Assembly: GCA_964517875.1 (NCBI GenBank)
Contig: CAZFEU010000018.1
Span: forward strand, 1-35,764
DNA: 35,764 nucleotides
Origin: JAJPXC01 sp964517875
GTDB lineage: Bacteria > Bacteroidota > Bacteroidia > Bacteroidales > Muribaculaceae
Direction of reading: 5' to 3'
The number at the start of each line of letters is the position of its first letter. Within the stretch, counting starts at the first letter, position 1. A program made the translations under genes and the position numbers. Positions 22,940-32,011 of this stretch are shown here, piece by piece. The notes under the pieces were generated by a model, which saw only the letters and a list, made by a program, of their open reading frames with translations, made no database searches and was not told the origin of the DNA.

Positions 22940-23989
22940 ATGAACTTAGTACACCCCATATTCCTCTACCTACTGCTGGCCATCCCGGTGTTGCTCGGCC
23001 TATTCCTGTTGGCGCGCTATAGCCGTCGACGCAAGCTGCAACGGTTTGGTCACCTGCCCATTATCGAGCATCTTATGCCCGAAGCATCGAAATATAAGCC
23101 ATGGATTAAGATTATTACTCAGCTCATTGCCATAGCGTGCCTTATTCTCATCATAGTACGCCCACAGTATGGCGAGCAGGAAAATAAGAAGTATGTGCCT
23201 CGAGGCATTGAAGTGATGTTGGCGGTCGACCTCTCCAAGTCGATGCTCGCTTCCTCAACCTCCGACCACAACGCCGTGAGCCGTCTCGACCGCGCCAAGA
23301 TGGTGATGGACAAACTCATCGACCGCATGAGCGGCAACAAAGTGGGTATGGTGGTATTCGCAGGTGACGCTCACTTGAAGATGACTCTCACCACCGACTT
23401 CTGGATGTTGCGTGATTTCATCAACGACCTGTCAACCGATGATATAGCATACCAAGGCACCGACATAGGCCAAGCCCTCACACTCTGCTCCGAGCAATTT
23501 ACACCCGATGATCCCGACCACAAAAAAGCAATAATACTGATCACCGATGCCGAGGATCTCATGGGTGACGCCTTGGAGGCTGCCGGGTCGCTCAGCAACG
23601 AAGAAATTCAGATTAACGTGATAGGTCTGGGAAGCGATCCCGGATCGCAGATTCCTCTTAACAGCGAGAAAAACCAGTTTCTTGTTGACCCGTCCACAGG
23701 CAAGATCGTCACCACTGCCCTCGATGAGGAGATGGCTATCAACCTGGCTAAGGCTGGAAAAGGTGTATACGTTGACGGCAATTCACCAGAAGCGGTCGAT
23801 ATGGTGATTGACTCACTCGACAAGCTCGATAAAGCCGACTTCGATAAAGTCACATATACCGCAAGTGCCGAGCAATTCCCCCTACTGGCCCTCATAGCAT
23901 TGATTTTGCTTGTGGTTGACTCATTCGTGCTCGACACAAAAGTTGGGTGGCTTAAGAAAATCAACTTCTTCACTCGTAATAAACAATGA
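22940..23989 (+). CDS. batB: BatB, VWA-domain membrane protein
   Basis: A 349-residue paralogue of BatA: two N-terminal membrane segments (IFLYLLLAIPVLLGLFLLA; IKIITQLIAIACLILIIV), a VWA domain with AVDLSKSMLAS near residue 95, GTDIGQALTL near 172 and ILITDAEDLMG near 200, and a C-terminal helix (PLLALIALILLVVDSFVL). The stop overlaps the BatC start by ATGA, so the two are translationally coupled. The two VWA proteins probably form an unlike pair, by analogy with other Bat operons. Confidence 0.93.
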   Translation: MNLVHPIFLYLLLAIPVLLGLFLLARYSRRRKLQRFGHLPIIEHLMPEASKYKPWIKIITQLIAIACLILIIVRPQYGEQENKKYVPRGIEVMLAVDLSKSMLASSTSDHNAVSRLDRAKMVMDKLIDRMSGNKVGMVVFAGDAHLKMTLTTDFWMLRDFINDLSTDDIAYQGTDIGQALTLCSEQFTPDDPDHKKAIILITDAEDLMGDALEAAGSLSNEEIQINVIGLGSDPGSQIPLNSEKNQFLVDPSTGKIVTTALDEEMAINLAKAGKGVYVDGNSPEAVDMVIDSLDKLDKADFDKVTYTASAEQFPLLALIALILLVVDSFVLDTKVGWLKKINFFTRNKQ

Positions 23990-24804
23990 AATTCTCAACA
24001 CGACATATTATATTGGCTATTTCGCTCTTCTCGTGCGCAATACCATTTAAATCGGTCGCCGCTGACGACAATGCCCGCGAGGAGCGAAACTACATCAAAG
24101 CCGGCAACGCCCTGTTCCGCGACAACAAATTTGATGCCGCAGCAACAGAGTATCAAAAAGCCCTGCGCGCCAACCCCGACTCCGAAATTGCAAAATACAA
24201 CTGGGCGCTGTCTATCCTCAAGCAAGAAGGCTCCCTACTTGAAGGAGATGAGAAAAATGTCAAGGGGCAAGCTTACAATACTCTCGAAGAGCTTGCCGAA
24301 AACTCGTCAAATGAGAAACTTGTTGAGAACTCACTTATGACCCTTGGCAACAACGACTTCTTCCAAAAGAATTATGCCAAGGCCATTGACCGATACAAGA
24401 AAATATTGCGTAAGAACCCCGACAACGACGAGGCTCGCAATAACCTCTATCTCGCACAAAAGATGCTAAAAGAACAACAGCAGAATCAGGACCAGAACAA
24501 AGACCAAAACAAAGACCAAAACAAAGACCAAAACAAAGATCAAAACAAGGATCAGAACAAAGACCAGAACAAAGATCAAAACAAGGATCAGAACAAAGAC
24601 CAAAACAAAGACCAGAACAAAGACCAAAACAAGGACCAAAACAACCAGCAGCCACAACCCTCAGGAAGTGAACCGCAACAGATAACCCCCGAGCGTGCCG
24701 AGCAAATGCTCAAGGCCATTGAGGATAAGGAGAACGAAACTCGCCGCCGTGTTGACAAGGAAAAACGTCAGGCAGGCCAACGTCAGTCAGCCAAACCTTG
24801 GTAA
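23986..24804 (+). CDS. batC: BatC, periplasmic TPR protein with NKDQ repeat
   Basis: A 272-residue protein with a signal peptide (LAISLFSCAIPFKSVAA), then two or three TPR units (NYIKAGNALFRDNKFDAAAT, NNDFFQKNYAKAIDRYKKIL; about 35-160), then 12 near-perfect copies of the tetrapeptide NKDQ (residues 171-218), a short Pro/Gln segment, and a basic helical tail (AEQMLKAIEDKENETRRRV). TPR-bearing Bat proteins are thought to bridge the VWA proteins. The DNA repeat is 12 bases per unit (24496-24639), so unit number could vary between strains without a frameshift. Confidence 0.92.
   Translation: MKFSTRHIILAISLFSCAIPFKSVAADDNAREERNYIKAGNALFRDNKFDAAATEYQKALRANPDSEIAKYNWALSILKQEGSLLEGDEKNVKGQAYNTLEELAENSSNEKLVENSLMTLGNNDFFQKNYAKAIDRYKKILRKNPDNDEARNNLYLAQKMLKEQQQNQDQNKDQNKDQNKDQNKDQNKDQNKDQNKDQNKDQNKDQNKDQNKDQNKDQNNQQPQPSGSEPQQITPERAEQMLKAIEDKENETRRRVDKEKRQAGQRQSAKPW
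24496..24639 (+). repeat. In-frame 12-bp tandem repeat in batC
   Basis: Twelve 12-base units of the form AACAARGAYCAR, each coding NKDQ, with synonymous third-position variation between units. It is preceded by one NQDQ unit and followed by NNQQ. The synonymous differences suggest selection on the protein repeat and not a very recent expansion. Confidence 0.9.
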
Positions 24805-24815
24805 TTTCACCCACC

Positions 24816-26636
24816 ATGCATCGATTAGTCATTACACTCACAATATTGTTGGGATGCGTCGCATCAACATTGGCACAAGTGTCATTCACAGCCAATGTTG
24901 ACCGTGAAGTGGAGGTAGGACAAAAGTTCTACGTCACGTTCCGACTCAAGAACGCCCAGGGCTCGGGGCTTAAGGCCCCCACCATCAAAGGCGCAAAATT
25001 CATCTACGGACCGGCCACGTCATCAATGTCGTCAACCTCCATCATCAATGGCAAGCGTACGGCAATGACAGCTGTAGACTATTCATTCCTGTACATTGCC
25101 GAGAAGGAGGGATCGTCATCTGTGCCCGCCACCTCCATCTCAGCCGACGGAAGCACCTACACATCATCCCCCGTAAACTTCAATATAGTAGCTGCCCGCA
25201 CCCCACAACCTGCATCAGCAGCCTCACCCTCACGCCACACTACGTCGCAGCTGAAAAAAATCACCGATAAAGATGTGTTTGTACGCATCATTTTATCAAA
25301 GCCAAAGGCTGTGGAACAGGAAGCCATTAGGTGCACCATCAAGCTATACCTCGATACCGACCTGGGTATCGACGGCCAAAAAAGTCAGATTGTACAGCAG
25401 CCTAAGTTCGAAGGATTTATGGTTGAGGAGCTCGACGTGCCCAGCGGCACATCGATTGAGAGCTATAATGGACATGAGTACCGCACCATGATACTCAAGG
25501 AGGCAATTCTTTTCCCTCAGCGCACCGGTAAGCTCACAATCAACTCAGGTTTATACACCCTCACCGTACAGCAGTATCAGATTGTCAACCGTGGCTACTA
25601 TTATGAGCAACGACCCGTTGACACCAAGATAGACATTGAGTCCAACACCGCTTCAATCGACATTTCGCCACTCCCCGCGGCACCCGACGACTTCTCCGGA
25701 GCCGTGGGCACATTTAAGGCAACATCGACACTCTCATCCGAAAACCTCAAGACAGGAGAGGCTGGTGTATTGCGCATTATCATCAACGGCACAGGCAACG
25801 TGCGTTACATCAAAGAGCCGAAAATCGAATTCCCTTCAGGCATCGACGCTTACACACCTCGCTCATCGCAATCGGCTAAAGTGGTGGGCAACAACGTTAC
25901 CGGCACCGACACCATAACTTATACATTCACACCGACACGCACCGGCACATACGCCATACCTGTCGGAAATTTCGTATACTACGACCTTGCCAATAAGCAA
26001 TACGTCACAATCAATCTACCCACCTACACCATTAATGTCGAGCAAGGCTCATCACGCCCCGGCAATACTGATGGAATCACCAACCAAAAGGATATCGAGG
26101 TAAAAAATACCGATATACTTCCTCAACACCGCAATGCGCGCGGCGTGAAAGAGGCTACGATGCTCATAAGCCAGTGGTATTACTGGGCCATTATGGGCAC
26201 CCTGGCTTTGATACTAATTGCCACCGTTGTGCTGTCGGCGCAACGCATCAAGCGCAACGCCAATGTCACTGCCCGCAACTACGCCAAGGCCAGCAAAGTA
26301 GCACGCAAGCGACTTAAGAAAGCAGCTGACCTGATGAAAGCCAATAATGACCAACTGTTCTATCTCGAGATGACTCGTGCCATTTGGGGCTACCTAAGCC
26401 ACAAGCTCGCGATACCCACATCTCAGCTCACGCGCGACAACGTTTCCGATCAGCTCTTAGCCTACGGTGCTCCCCAGGAGCTAATAGATAAGTTCATCTC
26501 ATTACTCGACCAATGTGAGATGGCTCGCTATGCACCTGCGGCTACCGAAGGGGGAATGGAAGGGGTATACAACTCAACCTCTGACGCAATCGACCAAATG
26601 GAATCACTAAAACTCGCCAAGAAAGCTAAAGCATGA
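24816..26636 (+). CDS. batD: BatD, periplasmic-domain membrane protein
   Basis: 606 residues from ATG 24816 (MHRLVITLTILLGCV). The frame is open back to a TTG at 24798, but that start overlaps the BatC stop and breaks the signal peptide. After the signal (to about residue 20, ASTLAQ) comes a large beta-rich region (about 20-430) with the BatD/DUF-type opening VSFTANVDREVEVGQKFYVT. A membrane helix follows at about 450-470 (YYWAIMGTLALILIATVVLS), then a cytoplasmic helical tail (RNYAKASKVARKRLKKAADL). It is the largest Bat protein; its start lies 11 bases after BatC and its stop overlaps BatE by ATGA. Confidence 0.92.
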   Translation: MHRLVITLTILLGCVASTLAQVSFTANVDREVEVGQKFYVTFRLKNAQGSGLKAPTIKGAKFIYGPATSSMSSTSIINGKRTAMTAVDYSFLYIAEKEGSSSVPATSISADGSTYTSSPVNFNIVAARTPQPASAASPSRHTTSQLKKITDKDVFVRIILSKPKAVEQEAIRCTIKLYLDTDLGIDGQKSQIVQQPKFEGFMVEELDVPSGTSIESYNGHEYRTMILKEAILFPQRTGKLTINSGLYTLTVQQYQIVNRGYYYEQRPVDTKIDIESNTASIDISPLPAAPDDFSGAVGTFKATSTLSSENLKTGEAGVLRIIINGTGNVRYIKEPKIEFPSGIDAYTPRSSQSAKVVGNNVTGTDTITYTFTPTRTGTYAIPVGNFVYYDLANKQYVTINLPTYTINVEQGSSRPGNTDGITNQKDIEVKNTDILPQHRNARGVKEATMLISQWYYWAIMGTLALILIATVVLSAQRIKRNANVTARNYAKASKVARKRLKKAADLMKANNDQLFYLEMTRAIWGYLSHKLAIPTSQLTRDNVSDQLLAYGAPQELIDKFISLLDQCEMARYAPAATEGGMEGVYNSTSDAIDQMESLKLAKKAKA

Positions 26637-27406
26637 AGCATCTGTATACATTAATTATAGCCATAATTGCAGGGGCTACAACACTCACAGCATCAACCGC
26701 CCAGGCCGACTCAGCCTTCCTGGCCGACGACTTTCCCAAAGCCCTTGCTCTGTACGAGCAGGTAATCACCGACGAGGGCCCATCGTCCGACCTATATTAT
26801 AATATCGGCAACACATATTACCGCATGGGACAGAACGGCCGGGCCATCGCCAACTATGAGCGCGCACTGCGTCTCGATCCTACCAATAGCGATGCACGTG
26901 CCAATCTTGAATTTGTCAACGCCCGTATAGTCGATAAGCCATCGGGCAAAGGCTCGGTATTCACCAAAATAATCGACACATTGTGCTCATGGTTTACATC
27001 CAACACATGGGCGTGGATAGGCCTTGTGCTTTTCTTCATAGCGCTTGGTGGAGCAGCCTTATATATATTCGCCGGTGCTGTTGTGCTGCGCAAGATAGGT
27101 TTCTTCGGGGGCATTGTAGTTCTCGTGATGTCGATTTCAGCCGTGATAATAGCGTGGATCGGCATGAAAAGGATGTCAGATGCAGAGCAAGCCATCATCG
27201 TGGTAGAAGCGTCACAACTCAGCACCCAGCCTCGCCAGCCTCGCGATGGCAGCGAGGAAGCAGCCCTTCTGCACGAAGGCACCAAAGTGGAGATACTCGA
27301 CTCGCTCCCCTCGCCCGCCGACACCTACAATCCGATGTGGTACGATGTGCAGTTCAACGGCGACCACCGCGCATGGGTATCGGTAAATGACATCGAACGC
27401 ATCTGA
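26633..27406 (+). CDS. batE: BatE, TPR and SH3-like membrane protein
   Basis: A 257-residue protein with a signal peptide (LIIAIIAGATTLTAST), two TPR units (LYYNIGNTYYRMGQNGRAIA, NYERALRLDPTNSDARANL; about 25-95), two membrane helices at about 125-175 (TWAWIGLVLFFIALGGAALY; GGIVVLVMSISAVIIAWIGM) and a C-terminal SH3-like domain (about 205-257, LLHEGTKVEILDSLP, DHRAWVSVNDIERI). It ends the Bat operon. It starts by ATGA overlap with BatD. No clear hairpin terminator follows. Confidence 0.92.
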   Translation: MKHLYTLIIAIIAGATTLTASTAQADSAFLADDFPKALALYEQVITDEGPSSDLYYNIGNTYYRMGQNGRAIANYERALRLDPTNSDARANLEFVNARIVDKPSGKGSVFTKIIDTLCSWFTSNTWAWIGLVLFFIALGGAALYIFAGAVVLRKIGFFGGIVVLVMSISAVIIAWIGMKRMSDAEQAIIVVEASQLSTQPRQPRDGSEEAALLHEGTKVEILDSLPSPADTYNPMWYDVQFNGDHRAWVSVNDIERI

Positions 27407-27667
27407 AATACCCGCATCTGACACACCCCAAAATTTTCCGACAAATACTCTCGACACTCATTGCGCCCCTAATGCATTGATTGTTTGGGAGTGAGGAGGC
27501 CGTAGGCTACTAATGTGTTATAAAACATAAAATTTTTATGACATAATAATTTGGTGGTGCCAACTATTTCTACTATTTTAGAGCCAAAGTTCAACAACTG
27601 TTATGAGATGGGAGTTTTCCACCTCTTACAGTAGGCACTCGAATTATTAACCCAAACTTATAGACCC
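27407..27667 (+). promoter_or_regulatory. Leader region of the small HTH gene
   Basis: No gene is seen in these 261 bases. A weak -7 box (ATAATTTG, one mismatch) lies near 27545. An imperfect hairpin lies at 27598-27631: CTGT/ACAG outside and AGATGG/CCACCT inside with one mismatch, loop GAGTTTT. It may be a regulatory site or a short leader structure. Confidence 0.25.
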
Positions 27668-27922
27668 ATGACAAAGACAATCACATTCAACGACCTGCGC
27701 CGTCTCAAAGACAGCCTCCCCGATGGTTCAATGCATCAGATCGCCGATAAGCTCAATATCACCGTTCAGACAGTCAGAAACTATTTTGGAGGCAGCAACT
27801 ACGAATTTGGCAAGAACTGTGGCGTCCATATTGAGCCAGGCCCCGACGGTGGCATCGTCGTGCTTGATGACACCACTATCTACGACATGGCACTCGAAAT
27901 ACTCCAACAGCAGGAAAAATAA
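27668..27922 (+). CDS. Small helix-turn-helix DNA-binding protein
   Basis: An 84-residue protein. Residues 18-40 (DGSMHQIADKLNITVQTVRN) look like a helix-turn-helix with a short recognition helix, followed by YFGGSNYEFGKNCGVHIEPG and a hydrophobic C-terminus (IYDMALEILQ). The GVHIEPGPDGGIVVLDD stretch is, from memory, conserved in small Bacteroidetes proteins annotated as DNA-binding. Targets are unknown. It is upstream of the universal stress protein gene with a 156-base gap, so it may be independent. Confidence 0.8.
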   Translation: MTKTITFNDLRRLKDSLPDGSMHQIADKLNITVQTVRNYFGGSNYEFGKNCGVHIEPGPDGGIVVLDDTTIYDMALEILQQQEK

Positions 27923-28078
27923 TCAAAGTAATTTTCGCACCGGAACAGGGAGCCGACAATAAGCCGGCTCCCATTTCCGATGTAGGCTTACTTCAATCAT
28001 CTTCTCTCTCCAACATCACATTATCACTTAGGTACACACTTCGCTGATTACAAATTAATCCACCCACCATTACCCATC

Positions 28079-29194
28079 ATGGCTGATTCACGCCTCATCA
28101 CAGTTGCTATACACACATTCAACCGCGCCACAATAGTGAAAAACCTGCTCGAAACCGAGGGGGTGGAAGTGACACTTCAGAATGTCAACCTCGCAGAGCC
28201 ATCGGTGTCATCGGGTGTGAGAATACGCATACATGAGGAAGATCTGCCGCTTGCCCTAAGAATCATTGAGAATGCCGAGATTTTCACCGCTCCCGCCAGC
28301 CATGAGTTCAACTCAGCTCCACCAATCCTTGTACCCACCGACTTCACCGATTATTCCGAGCGTGCAGCCCATATCGCCTTCGACATAGCCCATAGCATTG
28401 GGGGCTCCATCACGTTTCTTCATTCCTACATTGACCCCTCGCAATCCGGACATTTGCAACTATCCGACGCCCTCACTTACGATCCACTCGATGCCGAGGA
28501 GCGAATACGCCTCGAAGAGGATGAAAAACGACGTACCACCAAGTTCATCGACAAATTTCGCCAGGGCATCAAACAAGGCTCAGTGCCAGCCGTGAAATTT
28601 GGCAGCATCGTAGTGGAGGGTGTGCCCGAAGATGCCATCCTGGAGCACGCTAAGCTCCACAACCCACCCCTTATCGTGATGGGTACACGCGCCATAGTCA
28701 AGAAAGAGAAAGATCTGATAGGTAGCGTCACAGCCGAGGTGCTCGACTCTTGCAGAGTGCCAGCCTTTACCATCCCGGAGACAATGACGCTCGACGACAT
28801 ACGCAGCATACGCAACATCGTACTGTTCTGCTCATTGGAGCAAAGCGACATCCTGGTGCTCGACGCATTCTACCGCATTTTCCCAAAATACGATTTCAAT
28901 ATCACCATCGTTTGTGTCCCTGGCCGTCGCCAGTCCAACGCCAACACCGTGCAAGGAGTAAAAGCCATGATCGACTACTGCACATCACACTACCCCAACT
29001 ATGCCTTCGACCTGCGCATGTTCACCAACGAAACGGCGGTCGAGGGCTTCAACAAGCTCTATGCCGAAGGGAAGGCCGAAATGATGGTAGTGCCAAACCG
29101 CAAGAAGAATATCTTCGCCCGCTTGTTCAACCCAGGACTGGCACACAAACTGTTATTTCACGCCGACATACCGATGATGGTAATTCCGGTGTAA
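28079..29194 (+). CDS. DUF2007-like domain fused to a tandem universal stress protein
   Basis: A 371-residue cytoplasmic protein. Residues 1-75 (LITVAIHTFNRATIVKNLLE, VTLQNVNLAEPSV, VRIRIHEEDLPLALRII) look like the small DUF2007 signal-transducer fold. Residues 85-225 are a UspA domain: PPILVPTDFTDYSERAAHIA opens it and VVEGVPEDAILEHA and LIVMGTRA close it. A second, more degenerate UspA-like part spans 235-371 (IRNIVLFCSLEQSDILVLDA to DIPMMVIPV). The ATP-binding motif GxxGx9GS of ATP-binding UspA proteins is not clearly present in the second half. The role in stress response is inferred from the family. Confidence 0.85.
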   Translation: MADSRLITVAIHTFNRATIVKNLLETEGVEVTLQNVNLAEPSVSSGVRIRIHEEDLPLALRIIENAEIFTAPASHEFNSAPPILVPTDFTDYSERAAHIAFDIAHSIGGSITFLHSYIDPSQSGHLQLSDALTYDPLDAEERIRLEEDEKRRTTKFIDKFRQGIKQGSVPAVKFGSIVVEGVPEDAILEHAKLHNPPLIVMGTRAIVKKEKDLIGSVTAEVLDSCRVPAFTIPETMTLDDIRSIRNIVLFCSLEQSDILVLDAFYRIFPKYDFNITIVCVPGRRQSNANTVQGVKAMIDYCTSHYPNYAFDLRMFTNETAVEGFNKLYAEGKAEMMVVPNRKKNIFARLFNPGLAHKLLFHADIPMMVIPV

Positions 29195-29257
29195 CCCCCG
29201 AAATAATATCGACGTGGTTGAAATGTCAAACGCTTAGCCACGTTACCTGTCTTTCTT

Positions 29258-29292
29258 CCGGAGCATCGAGGCCGGAGTATCGAGGTTTTTTT
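29258..29292 (+). repeat. 14-bp tandem repeat followed by a T-run
   Basis: CCGGAG(C/T)ATCGAGG occurs twice back to back (29258-29271 and 29272-29285), followed by seven T. No strong stem can be formed, so it is not a clear terminator of the preceding gene, though it sits where one would be expected. Confidence 0.5.
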
Positions 29293-29326
29293 GATGTTGG
29301 GGTGTGATTGTCACGTGATTTTTATG

Positions 29327-29334
29327 TACTTTTG
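29327..29334 (+). promoter_or_regulatory. -7 promoter box of the S9 peptidase operon
   Basis: TACTTTTG, a perfect TAnnTTTG, 47 bases before the start codon. It is the likely start for the five-gene cluster to 34578. Confidence 0.55.
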
Positions 29335-29381
29335 CCCACATATTATATAAAATATCAAAGCAACCGATAAAATCACGTAAT

Positions 29382-31481
29382 ATGCTAAACCAATCTCACA
29401 TTCTGGCCATGGCAACCCTAATGATGGCTGCGTCTGCGCCCAACGCCGCCGCTGATGACCAGCCCATAATCGACCGTGTAGAATTTAAATCTCCCGACCG
29501 TAACTTCAGCATTGACGCACTTGAGGCTTTAGGCCGTGTAAGTGGTCCGGTTGTTTCACCCGATGGTAAAAAGGTGCTTTTTGGCATCTCATACGAAAGC
29601 GTCGAGCAGAACAAGAGCAACAACGACCTCTATGTTATGAACATCGATGGCTCATCACAGCAACGCATCACTCAAACTCCCGAATCTGAATCAAACGCAG
29701 TGTGGATCGACGGTGGCGCGCGCATAGCCTTCACAGCCAAGAGCGGTGAAAAAAATCAGCTGTGGGTTATGGATGCCGACGGCTCCAACCGCAAGGTGGT
29801 GAGCGACCTTGAGAAAGGTGTGGAGTGCTTCCTGTTCTCACCCGATCAAAAGAAAGTTATCCTCGTGTCACCCATCAAGTACGCACGCACTGCCGCCGAC
29901 ATCTACCCCGACCTCCCCAAGGCCACTGGCCGCGTGATCGACGACCTCCTGTATAAGCATTGGGACGAATGGGTCACCGAGATACCCCACCCATTTATCG
30001 CCGATTTCGACGGTTCGGCCATCACCAACGTTGAGGATATCATGATTGACGAACCCTATGAAGCTCCGATGCGCCCATTCGGAGGCGTGGAGTCATTTGC
30101 CTGGAGCCCCGACTCAAAGCAGCTGATATACGTGTCGCGCAAGAAAACCGGCATGGATTATGCCCTTTCAACCAACTCCGACCTTTATCTTTACGATATC
30201 GCCACCAAGACCACTCAGAACCTCACCGAAGGAATGGAGGGATATGACACCTGCCCTACCTACTCACCCGACGGCAAGTATGTGGCATGGCTATCTATGG
30301 AACATGACGGATACGAAAGCGACAAGAATCGCATCTTTATCATGGAGACCGCCGACTGGAGCAAAAAAACCGACCTCACTACCGACTGGGACTACACAGT
30401 CGACCAGATAGCCTGGAACCCCGACTCCAAATCGCTCTACTTCATCGCCGCACATCAGGGTGTCACACCCATATTCGCCATTACACTCAAAGGCAAAGTC
30501 ACCACTGTGGCCGAGGGATTGTGCGATTACGCCGCCCTGTGCCCAGTAGGCAAGAAAGGGCTCATCACAATGCGCCACTCTATGCTTTACCCCAATGAGA
30601 TATTCAGCGTCACAGCCGGTAAAGAACCAGTGAAACTGACATCGGTCAACGACTACATCTTTGCCCAACTCGACATGCCCACAGTGGAGAAGCGTATGGT
30701 TAAGACCACCGACGGCAAGGAGATGCTCGTGTGGGTGGTTTGCCCTCCCAACATGGACCGTAGCAAAAAATATCCGGCAATCCTTTACTGCCAGGGAGGC
30801 CCCCAACAGGCTGTGAGCCAATTCTGGAGCTACCGCTGGAATCTTGCGCTGATGGCAGCTAACGGCTATGTGATGATAGCCCCCAACCGCCGCGGCCTAC
30901 CGGGCTTCGGCACCGAGTGGAACGCTCAGATTTCAGGCGACTATCCCGGCCAGAACATGCGGGATTACCTCAGTGCTGTTGACGACGTGAAAACCGAGCC
31001 ATGGATCGACGCTGACCACATCGGCGCTACCGGCGCAAGCTATGGAGGCTTCTCAGTGTACTGGCTTGCTGGCAATCACAACCACCGCTTCGCAGCCCTC
31101 CTGGCTCACGCTGGAATCTTCAACATGGAGACTCAGTACCTCGAAACCGAGGAAATGTGGTTTGCTAATTGGGATATGGGCGGATCATTCTGGGACAAGA
31201 ACAACCCTGTGGCACAACGCACACATGCCGCTTCACCTCACAAATTTGTCGATCGCTGGGACACACCTATTATGATAAGCCACGGCGAGCTCGACTACCG
31301 CATCCTTGCATCACAAGGCATGGCGGCATTCAACGCCGCCAAGCTCCGCGGGATACCAGCTGAAATGGTGATATACCCCGACGAGAACCACTGGATTCTC
31401 AAACCTCAGAACGCCATTCTTTGGCAGCGCCTATTCTTCCGCTGGTTTGATAAGTGGCTCAAACCGTCTCAACAAGACTGA
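29382..31481 (+). CDS. S9 family serine peptidase (prolyl oligopeptidase / dipeptidyl peptidase type)
   Basis: A 699-residue protein with a signal peptide (LAMATLMMAASAPNAAA), so secreted to the periplasm. A beta-propeller (about 40-410) with repeated WxPDSK-type blades (FAWSPDSKQLIYV, IAWNPDSKSLYFI) precedes an alpha/beta hydrolase domain. The catalytic Ser is in GATGASYGGFSVYW (about residue 553), the Asp in SHGELDYRILASQ (about 635) and the His in YPDENHWILKPQNAI (about 668). Such enzymes trim dipeptides from peptides and support growth on protein. The propeller limits substrates to short peptides. Its stop overlaps the next gene by TGATG. Confidence 0.94.
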   Translation: MLNQSHILAMATLMMAASAPNAAADDQPIIDRVEFKSPDRNFSIDALEALGRVSGPVVSPDGKKVLFGISYESVEQNKSNNDLYVMNIDGSSQQRITQTPESESNAVWIDGGARIAFTAKSGEKNQLWVMDADGSNRKVVSDLEKGVECFLFSPDQKKVILVSPIKYARTAADIYPDLPKATGRVIDDLLYKHWDEWVTEIPHPFIADFDGSAITNVEDIMIDEPYEAPMRPFGGVESFAWSPDSKQLIYVSRKKTGMDYALSTNSDLYLYDIATKTTQNLTEGMEGYDTCPTYSPDGKYVAWLSMEHDGYESDKNRIFIMETADWSKKTDLTTDWDYTVDQIAWNPDSKSLYFIAAHQGVTPIFAITLKGKVTTVAEGLCDYAALCPVGKKGLITMRHSMLYPNEIFSVTAGKEPVKLTSVNDYIFAQLDMPTVEKRMVKTTDGKEMLVWVVCPPNMDRSKKYPAILYCQGGPQQAVSQFWSYRWNLALMAANGYVMIAPNRRGLPGFGTEWNAQISGDYPGQNMRDYLSAVDDVKTEPWIDADHIGATGASYGGFSVYWLAGNHNHRFAALLAHAGIFNMETQYLETEEMWFANWDMGGSFWDKNNPVAQRTHAASPHKFVDRWDTPIMISHGELDYRILASQGMAAFNAAKLRGIPAEMVIYPDENHWILKPQNAILWQRLFFRWFDKWLKPSQQD

Positions 31482-32011
31482 TGTCAAAAGCCCAGTTGCG
31501 AAAAGAACTCATGCTCCTGAGCAAGGAGCAACTCATCGACCTCACCCTTGACGCTTATGCAGCAAGGCGTGAGGTCAAGGAGTATTTTGATTTTTTCATT
31601 AAACCCGATGCCAAGAAGCTGCAAGAGAAATATCTTGACGCAGCCTACAAGGAAATAAACCGCACGAAGCACCGCCGCATGAGGTGCCGCGTAAGCGTGC
31701 TCACCAAGGGCATGAAGGATTTCGCTTCGTTTGACCCCGGCATCGAATGGGTTACTGGAACCCGAATCTCCATCTTTTTGCAACTTATACAAGCCTGCGG
31801 CACATACTATTACACAGAAACTATCGCACGTTATGCTGTAAAATTACTCACCGACATTATCGTTCAAACCGACCGCGCGGCGCTACTCGACCAATACATG
31901 CCTCTGCTTATTAAGAATATCGATTCACTGCGTGGAGCCGACTATCTGAAAAAACAGCTTCAGGAGGTGCTCGCAAGTGCATCCAGCCTCACCAATACGC
32001 TTAATCAATGA
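31481..32011 (+). CDS. DUF6155-like protein
   Basis: 176 residues from ATG 31481 (MSKAQLRKELMLLSKEQLI); the ATG shares its A with the preceding TGA. The start pattern and REVKEYFDFFIKPDAKKLQE resemble DUF6155 proteins; the name is from memory. The protein is helical and cytoplasmic, with no signal or membrane segment. Function is unknown. It overlaps the next gene by ATGA, so it belongs to the peptidase cluster by expression, but no shared role is evident. Confidence 0.75.
   Translation: MSKAQLRKELMLLSKEQLIDLTLDAYAARREVKEYFDFFIKPDAKKLQEKYLDAAYKEINRTKHRRMRCRVSVLTKGMKDFASFDPGIEWVTGTRISIFLQLIQACGTYYYTETIARYAVKLLTDIIVQTDRAALLDQYMPLLIKNIDSLRGADYLKKQLQEVLASASSLTNTLNQ

Noticed and set aside
24496..24639. 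CRISPR-like array
   Set aside because: The units are 12 bases with no spacers and lie in frame in a coding gene, so it is a tandem repeat.
24466..24657. Hydrophobic minus-strand frame opposite batC
   Set aside because: It is the antisense image of the AACAARGAYCAR repeat, which gives an artificial Val/Leu/Phe-rich sequence.
29258..29292. Rho-independent terminator after the universal stress protein gene
   Set aside because: The T-run is present but the preceding direct repeat cannot form a stable stem.
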